DNA from: an uncultured bacterium | Lineage (GTDB): Bacteria; Bacteroidota; Bacteroidia; Chitinophagales; CAIOSU01 | DNA length: 21,784 nt | Assembly: GCA_903861055.1 (NCBI GenBank) | Contig: CAIOSU010000171.1 | Coordinates: 1-21,784 of the forward strand | Reading direction: 5' to 3' | Shown here: positions 1-7,763 of the stretch, piece after piece | Numbering within the stretch: the first letter of the stretch is position 1 | Layout: each line of letters starts with the position of its first letter | Position numbers and translations under genes: made by a program | Notes under the pieces: model-generated | Seen by the model: only the letters and a program-made list of their open reading frames with translations | Database searches by the model: none | What the model was told of the DNA's origin: nothing

Positions 1-1424
1 ATATTACCATCGGCATCGTAACCGAATACCCTGCCAGCGCCAATTTGCGAGAATGCAGAGTAGCGCAGGCCATATTGCAAGGTTATTTTCTCACCTATTT
101 TCTGCTCATTGCTTACATAGGCAGCATATTCCATGGCATTTTTGTCCGGTATCGTTAGTCCGTTGAATAACGACGAGCTAGATGCTGGTGTAACACTTCC
201 CGGTTTAAAGTTGTGGTGTGTAGCTATTACGCCCCACTTTAAGGTGTTGTTTGGGTTTAGGTAGTTGGTAAAGTCGCCTTTTAAGCTAAAATCGCGAATG
301 CGGGCTTGCCAATCGAATGCAAAATCGCCTTCGGGCACGCCCAGCGAGTAGTTGAAATCGCTGTACACGAACGTGAAATTGGCGAACATCTTACTGCTTA
401 TTATGGTATTCCAGCGCAGGGTTGCCGTGGCATTACCCCAATCAGTAGCAAAGTTGCTACCGAAGGCGAACACGTCCCTGCCAAAATAACCCGACGCAAA
501 TATGCGGTTCTTGTCATTTATCTTCCAGTTATACTTGGCATTCAAATCATAGAAATAAAGCTTGTTTTTATTGATTTCCTCGTTAGGCGAAAGTTTTAAA
601 AACAAATCGGCATAGGTCCGGCGCCCGCTCACCAAAAACGACATTTTATCTTTAATAATTGGCGCCTCAATGGTTAAGCGGCTGCTGATAAGGCCAATGC
701 CGCCGCTCATGCTTAGCTTTTTCATATTCCCATCTTTCATGCGGATATCGAGCAACGACGAAAGCCTACCGCCATAGGCGGCCGGTATGCCGCCCTTGTA
801 TATCTCCATATCTTTAATGGCATCAGCGTTGAATACCGAGAAAAAGCCCAACAAATGCGATGCATTGTAAACTACTGCCTCATCCAATAATATCAGGTTT
901 TGGTCGACCCCGCCACCGCGAACAAAAAAGCCCCCTACGCCCTCACCAGCACCCACTATGCCGGGTAGCAATTGCAACGATTTGATGATATCTACCTCAC
1001 CAAACACGGCCGGAATTTTTTTAACCACTTTCACATCCAATTTCACCACACCCATATTTACGTCTTCCACGTTTTTGTTTAGGCGCTCACCAGTTACTTG
1101 CACCACATCTATTTTTTTCGATTCGCCGGTCATCTCCACGTTTAGGGTCATATCCTTGGTGAGGGTAATAGTATCGCGGCGGATATCGAAACCAATATAT
1201 TGTATCGTTACGGCATGGGTGCCTTCGGGCAGGGTCAATGAGTAAAAGCCATACACGTTGGTGGCCGTGCCTGTTTTTAGCTCATCAACAAATATAGTTG
1301 CACCAATTAGCTCTTCACCGTTGGCCCCGTCTTTTATGTGGCCGCTAATAGTGTGCTTGGTTTGGCCATGAGCTAATAATGAAACGCAGGTAAAGAGTAG
1401 CAGCAGAAGGGAGTGCTTGGGCAT
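1..1424 (-). CDS. TonB-dependent outer-membrane receptor, 3' part cut off by the window edge
   Basis: An open frame runs from ATG at 1424 leftward off the window (474 full codons, no stop), so the C-terminal part of the barrel is missing. It starts with a signal peptide (residues 1-21, ending AHGQ). Residues about 24-100 form a carboxypeptidase-regulatory-like beta-sandwich, with the typical SGHIKDGANGEELIGATI and NVYGFYSL stretches. Residues about 120-232 are a TonB plug domain (LLPGIVGAGEGVGGFFVRGG, LLDEAVVYNASHLLGFFSVF, IYKGGIPAAYGGRLSS). After that come alternating aromatic strands of a beta-barrel. Proteins of this type import a ligand across the outer membrane using energy from TonB/ExbBD. 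The ligand cannot be read from the sequence. No SusD-like partner is visible, but it could lie beyond the left edge. It is transcribed divergently from the sensor kinase at 1644. Family call is sure; substrate unknown. Confidence 0.93.
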   Translation of the reverse strand, partial: MPKHSLLLLLFTCVSLLAHGQTKHTISGHIKDGANGEELIGATIFVDELKTGTATNVYGFYSLTLPEGTHAVTIQYIGFDIRRDTITLTKDMTLNVEMTGESKKIDVVQVTGERLNKNVEDVNMGVVKLDVKVVKKIPAVFGEVDIIKSLQLLPGIVGAGEGVGGFFVRGGGVDQNLILLDEAVVYNASHLLGFFSVFNADAIKDMEIYKGGIPAAYGGRLSSLLDIRMKDGNMKKLSMSGGIGLISSRLTIEAPIIKDKMSFLVSGRRTYADLFLKLSPNEEINKNKLYFYDLNAKYNWKINDKNRIFASGYFGRDVFAFGSNFATDWGNATATLRWNTIISSKMFANFTFVYSDFNYSLGVPEGDFAFDWQARIRDFSLKGDFTNYLNPNNTLKWGVIATHHNFKPGSVTPASSSSLFNGLTIPDKNAMEYAAYVSNEQKIGEKITLQYGLRYSAFSQIGAGRVFGYDADGN

Positions 1425-1441
1425 TGTTGTTGAAATTTGTA

Positions 1442-1449
1442 CAAAAATA
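1442..1449 (-). promoter_or_regulatory. Candidate -7 element (TAnnTTTG) for the TonB receptor
   Basis: On the minus strand this reads TATTTTTG, an exact match to the Bacteroidota -7 consensus TAnnTTTG, and it lies 17 bases before the receptor ATG. I see no TTG at the expected -33 spacing (the nearest is about 34 bases upstream), so only half of the promoter is supported. Confidence 0.35.
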
Positions 1450-1643
1450 GATATATTGCGTATAGTTAAGTTCGAGTTTCTACCAAAGAGGTTTATTCGC
1501 ACACCAAACGCTAATAACATAACCTAAGTTGCTTCAGTTTAAGTTAAGATTAAGTGTTTTCCGACGAAGCAATCAATAGCAACGACTAATACACTCTGCC
1601 CAATATCAGTTAACTTAGTTGTTCGGTATTTATAAGCGGTTAT

Positions 1644-4631
1644 ATGAAATTAAAAGGGTTTTTAGGGTTTCTTTTATTTGTATTCGTGTCATTTTCGGCA
1701 ACGGCACAGCAATACAACTATCGGCACTACACTACCCGCGATGGCTTACCTAGCTCAACCATATATTCAATTGTACAAGACCACAGCGGATTTATGTGGT
1801 TCAGCACCAGCCAAGGAATCACCCGTTTCGATGGATATAAGTTTAAAACCTATACGGTACTGGATGGTCTGCCAGACAATGACGCCCTTGCGCTGATTAA
1901 AGGTAAACGAGGAAGGCTGTGGATTATTACTTTTAACAGACAACTTGCCTACTACGATTTAGCATCCGATAGTATTTTTGTGTTTAACCAATATAATTTA
2001 CCAGCGGCACCTATTAATGTTGCCGAAAATGAAGCTGGTCAAGTATTTATCGGGACTGCTAACCATGGATTGTGTATAGTTGATGGAGATAGCACTTCAA
2101 TATTGGATACCGTCCATTTGCCTTTAATTAGCAACTATGTAGAGCCCTTTTTAGACAATAAAGAGCGCCTTTGGTTGTCAGGTAGGTTGTTGTTTTTTCA
2201 ATTTGCGGGTGTTTCTCCGCTATTTGTTTTGCCTGATAGTTTGGTGCAGTACGATAACTTAAAATTGCATCAGCTTAAAAATGGCAAGCTCATTTGTTAC
2301 TCGGGTAAACGTGTTTTTGCAGTTGTGGGTGGCAAAATAGAAACCATATTTGATGCTGATAAAATTGGGGGCATCATTCCTATAAACTCAGTAGATTCAG
2401 ATGCCGAAAATAATATCTTAATCGCTACACAGGATGGTGGCTTTTTGGTTCCGAATGATACTTCCTTACCGATACAGCGGTTTTTAACCGGAATTCCATT
2501 AAGTCATGTTTTTGAAGATAATGAGGGAAATTATTGGTTTACCTCATTATCCGAGGGCGTATTCATGATTACTTCTTTGGCACGAAATGTAGTGAATATT
2601 GATAAAATGAGTGGTTTAAAAAGTAATAAGATCACTTCGATTTTCTCCTACAATGATTACGTGTTTTTCAGCAGCAAAAACGGAATTGTAAATGGCTTTA
2701 TTGGAGATAGCTTGGTAGTTGAGTTTACCCAACGATACACTTATGCCAACTTAAGCTCATGCATGGATGTAAATAGCTCCTTGGTTCATTGTCTTAATGT
2801 AGGAGGTAGTAAGTTTTTGAAAAACGGCAAAGTCCCATTTTTCGAAAACAATCTTAAAGAGCATAATGCTTTTGACAGCCTGAATTTGTACAACAAAATT
2901 ACCGTCCCTTTAGGGGAGTCTTTTGTGGTATTGGGCAGTGTGAAGATGGGAACATTGGATAAGAAAAATAGGCTATGGATGGCGGGTATTAATGGATTGA
3001 TTAGTATGGAAGTTGACACAAACAAAAATGAAACAACTTACACACGTATACACGCCAGTAGAGTAACCTCTTTATGTTATACGCTGAATGATCAATTGTG
3101 GTTTACCACTTTGGATAGTATCGGGCTACTCACAAACGATGGTAAAATGACCCTAACCCAGTTAGATAGTTTTGGCATTGCAGGCAATGTAACCCAAATA
3201 ATTGAGGATGCATTCCATCATTTGTGGTTTACTACTTCTGGCTTTGGGTTGTATGTTTATGATGGGGATACGTTGTATAATTTTACTGCCAAAGATGGCC
3301 TGACTGACAATTTCATTACAACAGCCAAAGTGTATGATTACAAGTTGATTTTAGGTACAACTAAGGGATTGTCGGTAGCATCTTTGTCATCTAAAGCTCC
3401 TTATCTTAGTAGTATACATGCGCCATCCGTAAATATTGCATTGTTATCAAATGAGGTGAATGATTTGTTGGTTCACAATGGGAATTTGTACGTAGCTACC
3501 AATAGTGGTCTGTCCATAGCTGCATTGAGAGACTTTTCAGTAGACACCGCAGCACCCAAAATGTTTGTTACAAGAATTCAAATAAACGACCGTGATACAG
3601 GCATTGCAAGCAGTTACAAACTGGATTACTCGCAGAATAGCATAAAAGTTGAGTATTTAGGTTTACTATACAAAGCCGATGGTAACCTGTTTTACCGGTA
3701 CCAAATGGAAGGCATTGATACCGGATGGACCCAGACCAGCTTTACGAATGTGCAGTATCCTACTTTGCCCCCAGGTGCTTATACGTTTAAAGTTGATGCG
3801 CGAAGTCCTCAAGGGCGCTGGAGTGGCAAGCCGGCAACCATACAAATAACCATACTACCCCCTTATTGGCAAACCTGGTGGTTCAGGGTTTCGGTGGGTT
3901 TGGTTGCCTTGGGCTTTGTAACTGGTATTAGTTATAGTGTTATTAGGTATTACCGAAACCAAAGCTTCATAGCCCAGCGCATGGTAGAATTGGAAGGCAA
4001 CGCACTTAGGGCCAATATGAACCCGCACTTTGTGTTTAATGCACTTAATGCTATTCACGATTTTATTGCCAATAGCGATGAGCGTTCGGCGCACCTATAT
4101 TTAGGCAAGTTTGCCCGCCTTATCAGGCGTATATTAGACCAATCACGGAAGAGTTTTATCTCGCTGGAGGAAGAATTGGATACGTTAAGATTGTATTTGG
4201 AGTTGGAAAATATGCGTTTCGAGAATAAATTTCGTTTTGAAATAAATATTGATTCAAGCATACAACCTTTTAATATAGAATTACCGCCTATGCTTATACA
4301 ACCATACTTGGAAAATGCGGTTAGGCATGGTTTGATGAATTTGGGCAGGCCAGGAGAGATTAAGGTAAATATTGAACAGGTAAATGATTATTTGAAATGC
4401 ACTGTTACCGACAATGGGGTTGGAAGAAGCAAAGCCAGCGAGGTGGGTAGCGAAAGGTTGAAAAGCCATCGGTCGGTGGGTATGGATATAACAAGGAAAA
4501 GGGTAGGTTTATTGTCGAGCCCGCAAAGTTCTGGCTTGAAAGCAGGCGTAGAAATTATCGACCTTTATAATGATAATGGAGAGGCAGTAGGTACCAGTGT
4601 AGTTATTTTGCTGCCAATAAAACAACAATAA
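1644..4631 (+). CDS. Periplasmic beta-propeller sensor histidine kinase, LytS type
   Basis: This 995-residue membrane kinase has a signal peptide (about 1-22, ending ATAQQ). About 620 residues of two-component-regulator propeller blades follow, with repeated patterns such as GLPSSTIYSIVQDHSGFMWF and GLTDNFITT, enough for one or two seven-bladed propellers. A Y_Y_Y Ig-like domain spans about 660-732 (YRYQMEGIDTGW, LPPGAYTFKV). One membrane helix lies at about 747-771. The cytoplasmic part is a His_kinase (PF06580) domain with NMNPHFVFNALNAI, where His795 is the expected phosphoacceptor, then an HATPase with N-box ENAVRHG (Asn891) and TDNGVGR (922-928). The propeller should sense a periplasmic ligand, unknown here. 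The partner regulator follows after 3 bp. Unlike the hybrid HTCS regulators of polysaccharide loci, it has no fused receiver or AraC domain. All key kinase residues are present. Confidence 0.93.
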   Translation: MKLKGFLGFLLFVFVSFSATAQQYNYRHYTTRDGLPSSTIYSIVQDHSGFMWFSTSQGITRFDGYKFKTYTVLDGLPDNDALALIKGKRGRLWIITFNRQLAYYDLASDSIFVFNQYNLPAAPINVAENEAGQVFIGTANHGLCIVDGDSTSILDTVHLPLISNYVEPFLDNKERLWLSGRLLFFQFAGVSPLFVLPDSLVQYDNLKLHQLKNGKLICYSGKRVFAVVGGKIETIFDADKIGGIIPINSVDSDAENNILIATQDGGFLVPNDTSLPIQRFLTGIPLSHVFEDNEGNYWFTSLSEGVFMITSLARNVVNIDKMSGLKSNKITSIFSYNDYVFFSSKNGIVNGFIGDSLVVEFTQRYTYANLSSCMDVNSSLVHCLNVGGSKFLKNGKVPFFENNLKEHNAFDSLNLYNKITVPLGESFVVLGSVKMGTLDKKNRLWMAGINGLISMEVDTNKNETTYTRIHASRVTSLCYTLNDQLWFTTLDSIGLLTNDGKMTLTQLDSFGIAGNVTQIIEDAFHHLWFTTSGFGLYVYDGDTLYNFTAKDGLTDNFITTAKVYDYKLILGTTKGLSVASLSSKAPYLSSIHAPSVNIALLSNEVNDLLVHNGNLYVATNSGLSIAALRDFSVDTAAPKMFVTRIQINDRDTGIASSYKLDYSQNSIKVEYLGLLYKADGNLFYRYQMEGIDTGWTQTSFTNVQYPTLPPGAYTFKVDARSPQGRWSGKPATIQITILPPYWQTWWFRVSVGLVALGFVTGISYSVIRYYRNQSFIAQRMVELEGNALRANMNPHFVFNALNAIHDFIANSDERSAHLYLGKFARLIRRILDQSRKSFISLEEELDTLRLYLELENMRFENKFRFEINIDSSIQPFNIELPPMLIQPYLENAVRHGLMNLGRPGEIKVNIEQVNDYLKCTVTDNGVGRSKASEVGSERLKSHRSVGMDITRKRVGLLSSPQSSGLKAGVEIIDLYNDNGEAVGTSVVILLPIKQQ

Positions 4632-4634
4632 GCG

Positions 4635-5384
4635 ATGGCCGATATTATAAAGTGCATTATAGTTGATGATGAACTAAGGGCCCGAAATGGCTTGAAAAAG
4701 TTGATTGAAAACTATTGTGAGCATATTGTGGTAGCCGATATGGCCGACTCGGTAGCCAATGCCCGCATTGCTATTGCGGCACACAATCCAGATTTGGTGT
4801 TTTTAGATATTGATATGCCCGGCGGTGATGGTTTTGACCTATTGGAGCAAATGGATACTATTCGTTTTGAAGTAATATTTGCAACAGCTTACGACCAATT
4901 TGCCCTTAAAGCGATTAAATATTCGGCACTTGATTACTTGCTCAAACCCATTGATTTGGAGGAATTGATCACGGCTGTAAACAAAGTGCATAAAAAGAAA
5001 GGCATCCTGCCCGATAAGGAGCGCTACCAATCGTTGAAAATGAATATTGCTCAAAGGAACCTAGAGCGCATTGCGCTGCCAGCGGCCGATGGTTTGATTT
5101 TTTTGAATATCAAAGATATCATCCGCATTCAATCAGATGGCAGCTATACTGTTTTTCATATCAGTGGCAATAAGAATATTTTGGTAACCAAAAGCTTAGG
5201 CGAGTTTGAAGAGATATTGGAGGAAAACGGCTTCTTCCGCGCGCACCATTCGCATATCATCAACATTAACCGCGTACAGAAATATGTGCGTGGCCGCGGC
5301 GGTTATGTGGTAATGGACGATGGCAGCAGTGTGGATGTTTCTGCCCGACGGAAGGATGAATTTATGGCTTTATTGAAGGTGTAG
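4635..5384 (+). CDS. LytTR-family response regulator
   Basis: This 249-residue cytoplasmic transcription factor has an N-terminal CheY-like receiver (about 5-122). Its acidic pair is Asp11/Asp12, the phosphoacceptor Asp58 sits in LVFLDIDMPGGDGF, Thr84 is in IFATAYD, and Lys104 is in YLLKPID. The C-terminal LytTR DNA-binding domain spans about 150-248 (LNIKDIIRIQSDGSYTVFH, FFRAHHSHIININRV). The ATG lies 3 bp after the stop of the upstream kinase, so the two are almost certainly co-transcribed and probably translationally coupled as a LytS/LytTR pair. Target promoters are unknown; the divergently transcribed TonB receptor is a plausible one by position only. The gene ends 11 bp from the convergent serA, with no obvious terminator between. 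Confidence 0.95.
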   Translation: MADIIKCIIVDDELRARNGLKKLIENYCEHIVVADMADSVANARIAIAAHNPDLVFLDIDMPGGDGFDLLEQMDTIRFEVIFATAYDQFALKAIKYSALDYLLKPIDLEELITAVNKVHKKKGILPDKERYQSLKMNIAQRNLERIALPAADGLIFLNIKDIIRIQSDGSYTVFHISGNKNILVTKSLGEFEEILEENGFFRAHHSHIININRVQKYVRGRGGYVVMDDGSSVDVSARRKDEFMALLKV

Positions 5385-5395
5385 CCTATTCCCTA

Positions 5396-6358
5396 TTACT
5401 TACCAAAGAAGGCAATTAGTTTATCGGCCACCTCTTCTCCAACGCGCTCTTGTGCCTCATTGGTGCTGGCGCCAATGTGCGGACTGAGCGATATTTTGCT
5501 ATGCTCTAGAATGCTCTTGCTTGGCATTGGCTCGTTCTCAAATACATCTAGTGCAGCGCCGGCCACTTTGCCGCTATTGAGGGCATCCAACAGGTCGTTT
5601 TCAACAATGGCGCCACCCCGGGCGGTATTGATAACGAATACACCGTCTTTCATCTTTTCAAAGCGCTCTTTGTACAATATGGCTGGATCGCCTTCTTTAA
5701 ATGGAACGTGTAGCGTTATAAAATCGCTCTGTGCAAGCAAGTCGTCGAAATCGTCGGTGCGCATTTTGATGGCTACCTCGGCATCTTTAATCTTAAAGTA
5801 GTCGATGTATATCTTCACTTCGGCATGGTGCAGTTTAAAGGGCATTACGTTCATACCTAAGCCCAAAGCCATGCGAGCCACCGATTGGCCAATAGCGCCA
5901 AACCCAATTATGCCCAAGGTTTTGCCACGCAACTCAACCCCTGCGGCGTAGTTCTTTTTTAGTTTGTTAAAGTCCGTATTGCCTTTAATGGGCATATCGC
6001 GGTTGCTTTGGTGCAGAAAGCGGGCCAAGGTAAACATGTGCGCAAACACCAGTTCGGCTACCGATTGCGACGATGCTAAAGGGGTATTTAAAACGGTTTT
6101 GCCTACCGACCGGGCATACTCCACGTCTATATTGTCCATACCCACACCGGCACGCACTATTACCTTTAGGTTGGGGCAGGCATCTATTAGTGGCTGGCGT
6201 ACCTTGGTGGCGCTGCGCACCACTAGGGCATCATATTCATTTAGTTGAGCAGGTAGTTCGTCTTGCGGAATAGTGGTAGTATCCACTTGGTATCCTGCTT
6301 TTTCAAGCATTTCTATAGCGATGGCATCTATACCATCGTTGGCGAGTATCTTAATCAT
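5396..6358 (-). CDS. serA: D-3-phosphoglycerate dehydrogenase, short form without ACT domain
   Basis: This 320-residue D-2-hydroxyacid dehydrogenase is expected to oxidise 3-phosphoglycerate to 3-phosphohydroxypyruvate in the cytoplasm. It shows RAGVGMDNIDVEYA (69-82), the nucleotide-binding GFGAIG loop (152-157), NTARGG with Arg247, FENEP with Glu276 and SPHIGAST with His294; the last three form the family's Arg/Glu/His active site. The protein stops right after the catalytic fold, so there is no ACT or ASB regulatory domain as in longer SerA proteins, and serine feedback by that route is unlikely. Immediately upstream on the same strand is serC, which uses the product; this pairing is the main reason for the serA call over other hydroxyacid dehydrogenases. 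After the second Rossmann strand (GMNVMPFK) there is Lys175 where NAD-specific members usually carry Asp. Confidence 0.9.
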   Translation of the reverse strand: MIKILANDGIDAIAIEMLEKAGYQVDTTTIPQDELPAQLNEYDALVVRSATKVRQPLIDACPNLKVIVRAGVGMDNIDVEYARSVGKTVLNTPLASSQSVAELVFAHMFTLARFLHQSNRDMPIKGNTDFNKLKKNYAAGVELRGKTLGIIGFGAIGQSVARMALGLGMNVMPFKLHHAEVKIYIDYFKIKDAEVAIKMRTDDFDDLLAQSDFITLHVPFKEGDPAILYKERFEKMKDGVFVINTARGGAIVENDLLDALNSGKVAGAALDVFENEPMPSKSILEHSKISLSPHIGASTNEAQERVGEEVADKLIAFFGK

Positions 6359-6372
6359 GGGATTCTAATTTG

Positions 6373-6389
6373 TCTCGCCTTAGGCGAGA
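6373..6389. repeat. 17-bp palindrome (8-bp arms) between serC and serA
   Basis: TCTCGCCTTAGGCGAGA is a perfect inverted repeat with 8-bp arms and a single central base. It lies in the 108-bp serC-serA spacer, 5 bp from a second palindrome. No T-run follows on either strand, so it is not a standard intrinsic terminator. It could act as an RNA hairpin between the two genes or be part of a dispersed repeat element. Confidence 0.8.
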
Positions 6390-6394
6390 TGAGA

Positions 6395-6412
6395 ACCTGC
6401 CGGCCGGCAGGT
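6395..6412. repeat. 18-bp perfect GC-rich palindrome between serC and serA
   Basis: ACCTGCCGGCCGGCAGGT is fully self-complementary over 18 bp in an otherwise AT-rich spacer. Together with the neighbouring 17-bp palindrome it makes a tight two-hairpin unit of about 40 bp, the form expected of a REP-like intergenic element. I found no second copy in this window. It could also be a dimer-bound operator, but its base composition differs sharply from its surroundings. Confidence 0.8.
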
Positions 6413-6466
6413 GTGCTAATTTAAAAATGAAAAATTATATTCAAATCATGCCATTCAAACAAGAAA

Positions 6467-7528
6467 TTATCCGTGTTTCTTAGAGAATTCGGTCATTACA
6501 TCTACCAAAGCCTGAACACTTTCTTTAGCTAGTGCATTGTAAGTGCTAGCGCGGAAACCACCCACTGAACGGTGACCAGCCAAACCAACACAACCAGCGG
6601 CTTCCGCCTCGGCAAGGAAAGCTTTATCTAAATCAGGGTTGCTCAAGGTAAAGGTAATGTTCATCAAAGAGCGGTCTTCGGTAGCGGCCACGCCGTTGAA
6701 CAACGGAAGTTCATCAATAGCCTTATACAGCAATTGGGCTTTTTCCTGGTTATGTTTCTCTACCGCTTTCAATCCACCTTGCTCTTTTATCCAGCGTAGG
6801 TTTTCCATAGCTACATATATCGGGAAAACGGGCGGAGTGTTGTAAAGGCTTAAATTGTCGACAAAGGTTTTGTAAGCAAACATGGTAGGTATGGCGCGTT
6901 TTACTTGCTCCAACCAGCTTTTACGAATCAACACCAATGTAACGCCCGATGGCCCAAGGTTTTTTTGCGCCCCGGCATATATCAGGTGAAATTTATTGGC
7001 ATCTATCTCGCGGCTATAAATATCCGATGACATGTCGGCCACCAGCGGTACGCTAACCTCAGGCATGTGGTGTATTTGGGTGCCGAAGATGGTATTGTTG
7101 GTAGTTATATGGAAATAATCGGCATCAGTAGGCACGTTATAGCCTTTGGGTATGTAGCTGTAGTTGCTATCTTTTGATGAGGCTACCACATCAACCTGGC
7201 CGAAAAATTTAGCTTCTTTCAGTGCTTTATTGGCCCAAGTACCAGTATCTAAATAAGCAGCTTTGGTGTTTAAAAAGTTATAGGGCACTAGTGCAAACTG
7301 GGTGCTGGCGCCTCCAGTCATAAACAGCGCCTCATACTCATCGCCCAAGCCGTAAAGCTCCAAAGCGGTTTTCCGTGCTTCTTCTATTACAGCATCAAAA
7401 TCGTCGCCACGGTGGCTCACCTCTAACAACGATAGGCCCGACCCATTAAAGTTTTGAATCGCTTGCGCGGCGTTTTCAATAACACTTTTTGGCAGTATAG
7501 CTGGGCCAGCGGTAAAGTTATGTTTCAT
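6467..7528 (-). CDS. serC: Phosphoserine aminotransferase
   Basis: This 353-residue class V PLP enzyme is expected to convert 3-phosphohydroxypyruvate and glutamate to phosphoserine and 2-oxoglutarate, the second step of serine synthesis; it may also serve pyridoxine synthesis. It opens with the characteristic HNFTAGPAILP (3-13). It has EVSHRGDDFDAV (36-48), the phosphate-binding TGGASTQF (71-78), VADMSSDI with Asp165, and AGAQKNLGPSG where Lys189 is the PLP-binding lysine. The C-terminal GHRSVGGFRASTYNA substrate-contact region is intact. Length is normal for the family (about 360). It is the upstream gene of a serC-serA pair, with 108 bp and two palindromes before serA. The start at 7528 gives the usual N-terminus. 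Confidence 0.96.
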   Translation of the reverse strand: MKHNFTAGPAILPKSVIENAAQAIQNFNGSGLSLLEVSHRGDDFDAVIEEARKTALELYGLGDEYEALFMTGGASTQFALVPYNFLNTKAAYLDTGTWANKALKEAKFFGQVDVVASSKDSNYSYIPKGYNVPTDADYFHITTNNTIFGTQIHHMPEVSVPLVADMSSDIYSREIDANKFHLIYAGAQKNLGPSGVTLVLIRKSWLEQVKRAIPTMFAYKTFVDNLSLYNTPPVFPIYVAMENLRWIKEQGGLKAVEKHNQEKAQLLYKAIDELPLFNGVAATEDRSLMNITFTLSNPDLDKAFLAEAEAAGCVGLAGHRSVGGFRASTYNALAKESVQALVDVMTEFSKKHG

Positions 7529-7763
7529 AAAAATCGTTTCAGCGGGTTGAATAAAACTATCTCAAAATGAGTTTCAGGCAATTTACAATATAGAGTAAAG
7601 CTATAAATTTCTGCTCTATTCCATTGCAAATACCGCATAGTTTCGAATTGCGTTACCATTAAATCAGGCATCACATAATTTTTTTTGCAACTTATTAACT
7701 TAAATATTAGTATAGTAAGTTGAAAATTGGGTATCTTTTGGCTGCAAATGTGAAGAGATAGAT

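Noticed and set aside
7732..7740. TATCTTTTG as a -7 promoter box for the GAF kinase
   Set aside because: It has one base too many for TAnnTTTG and no TTG at a proper -33 distance.
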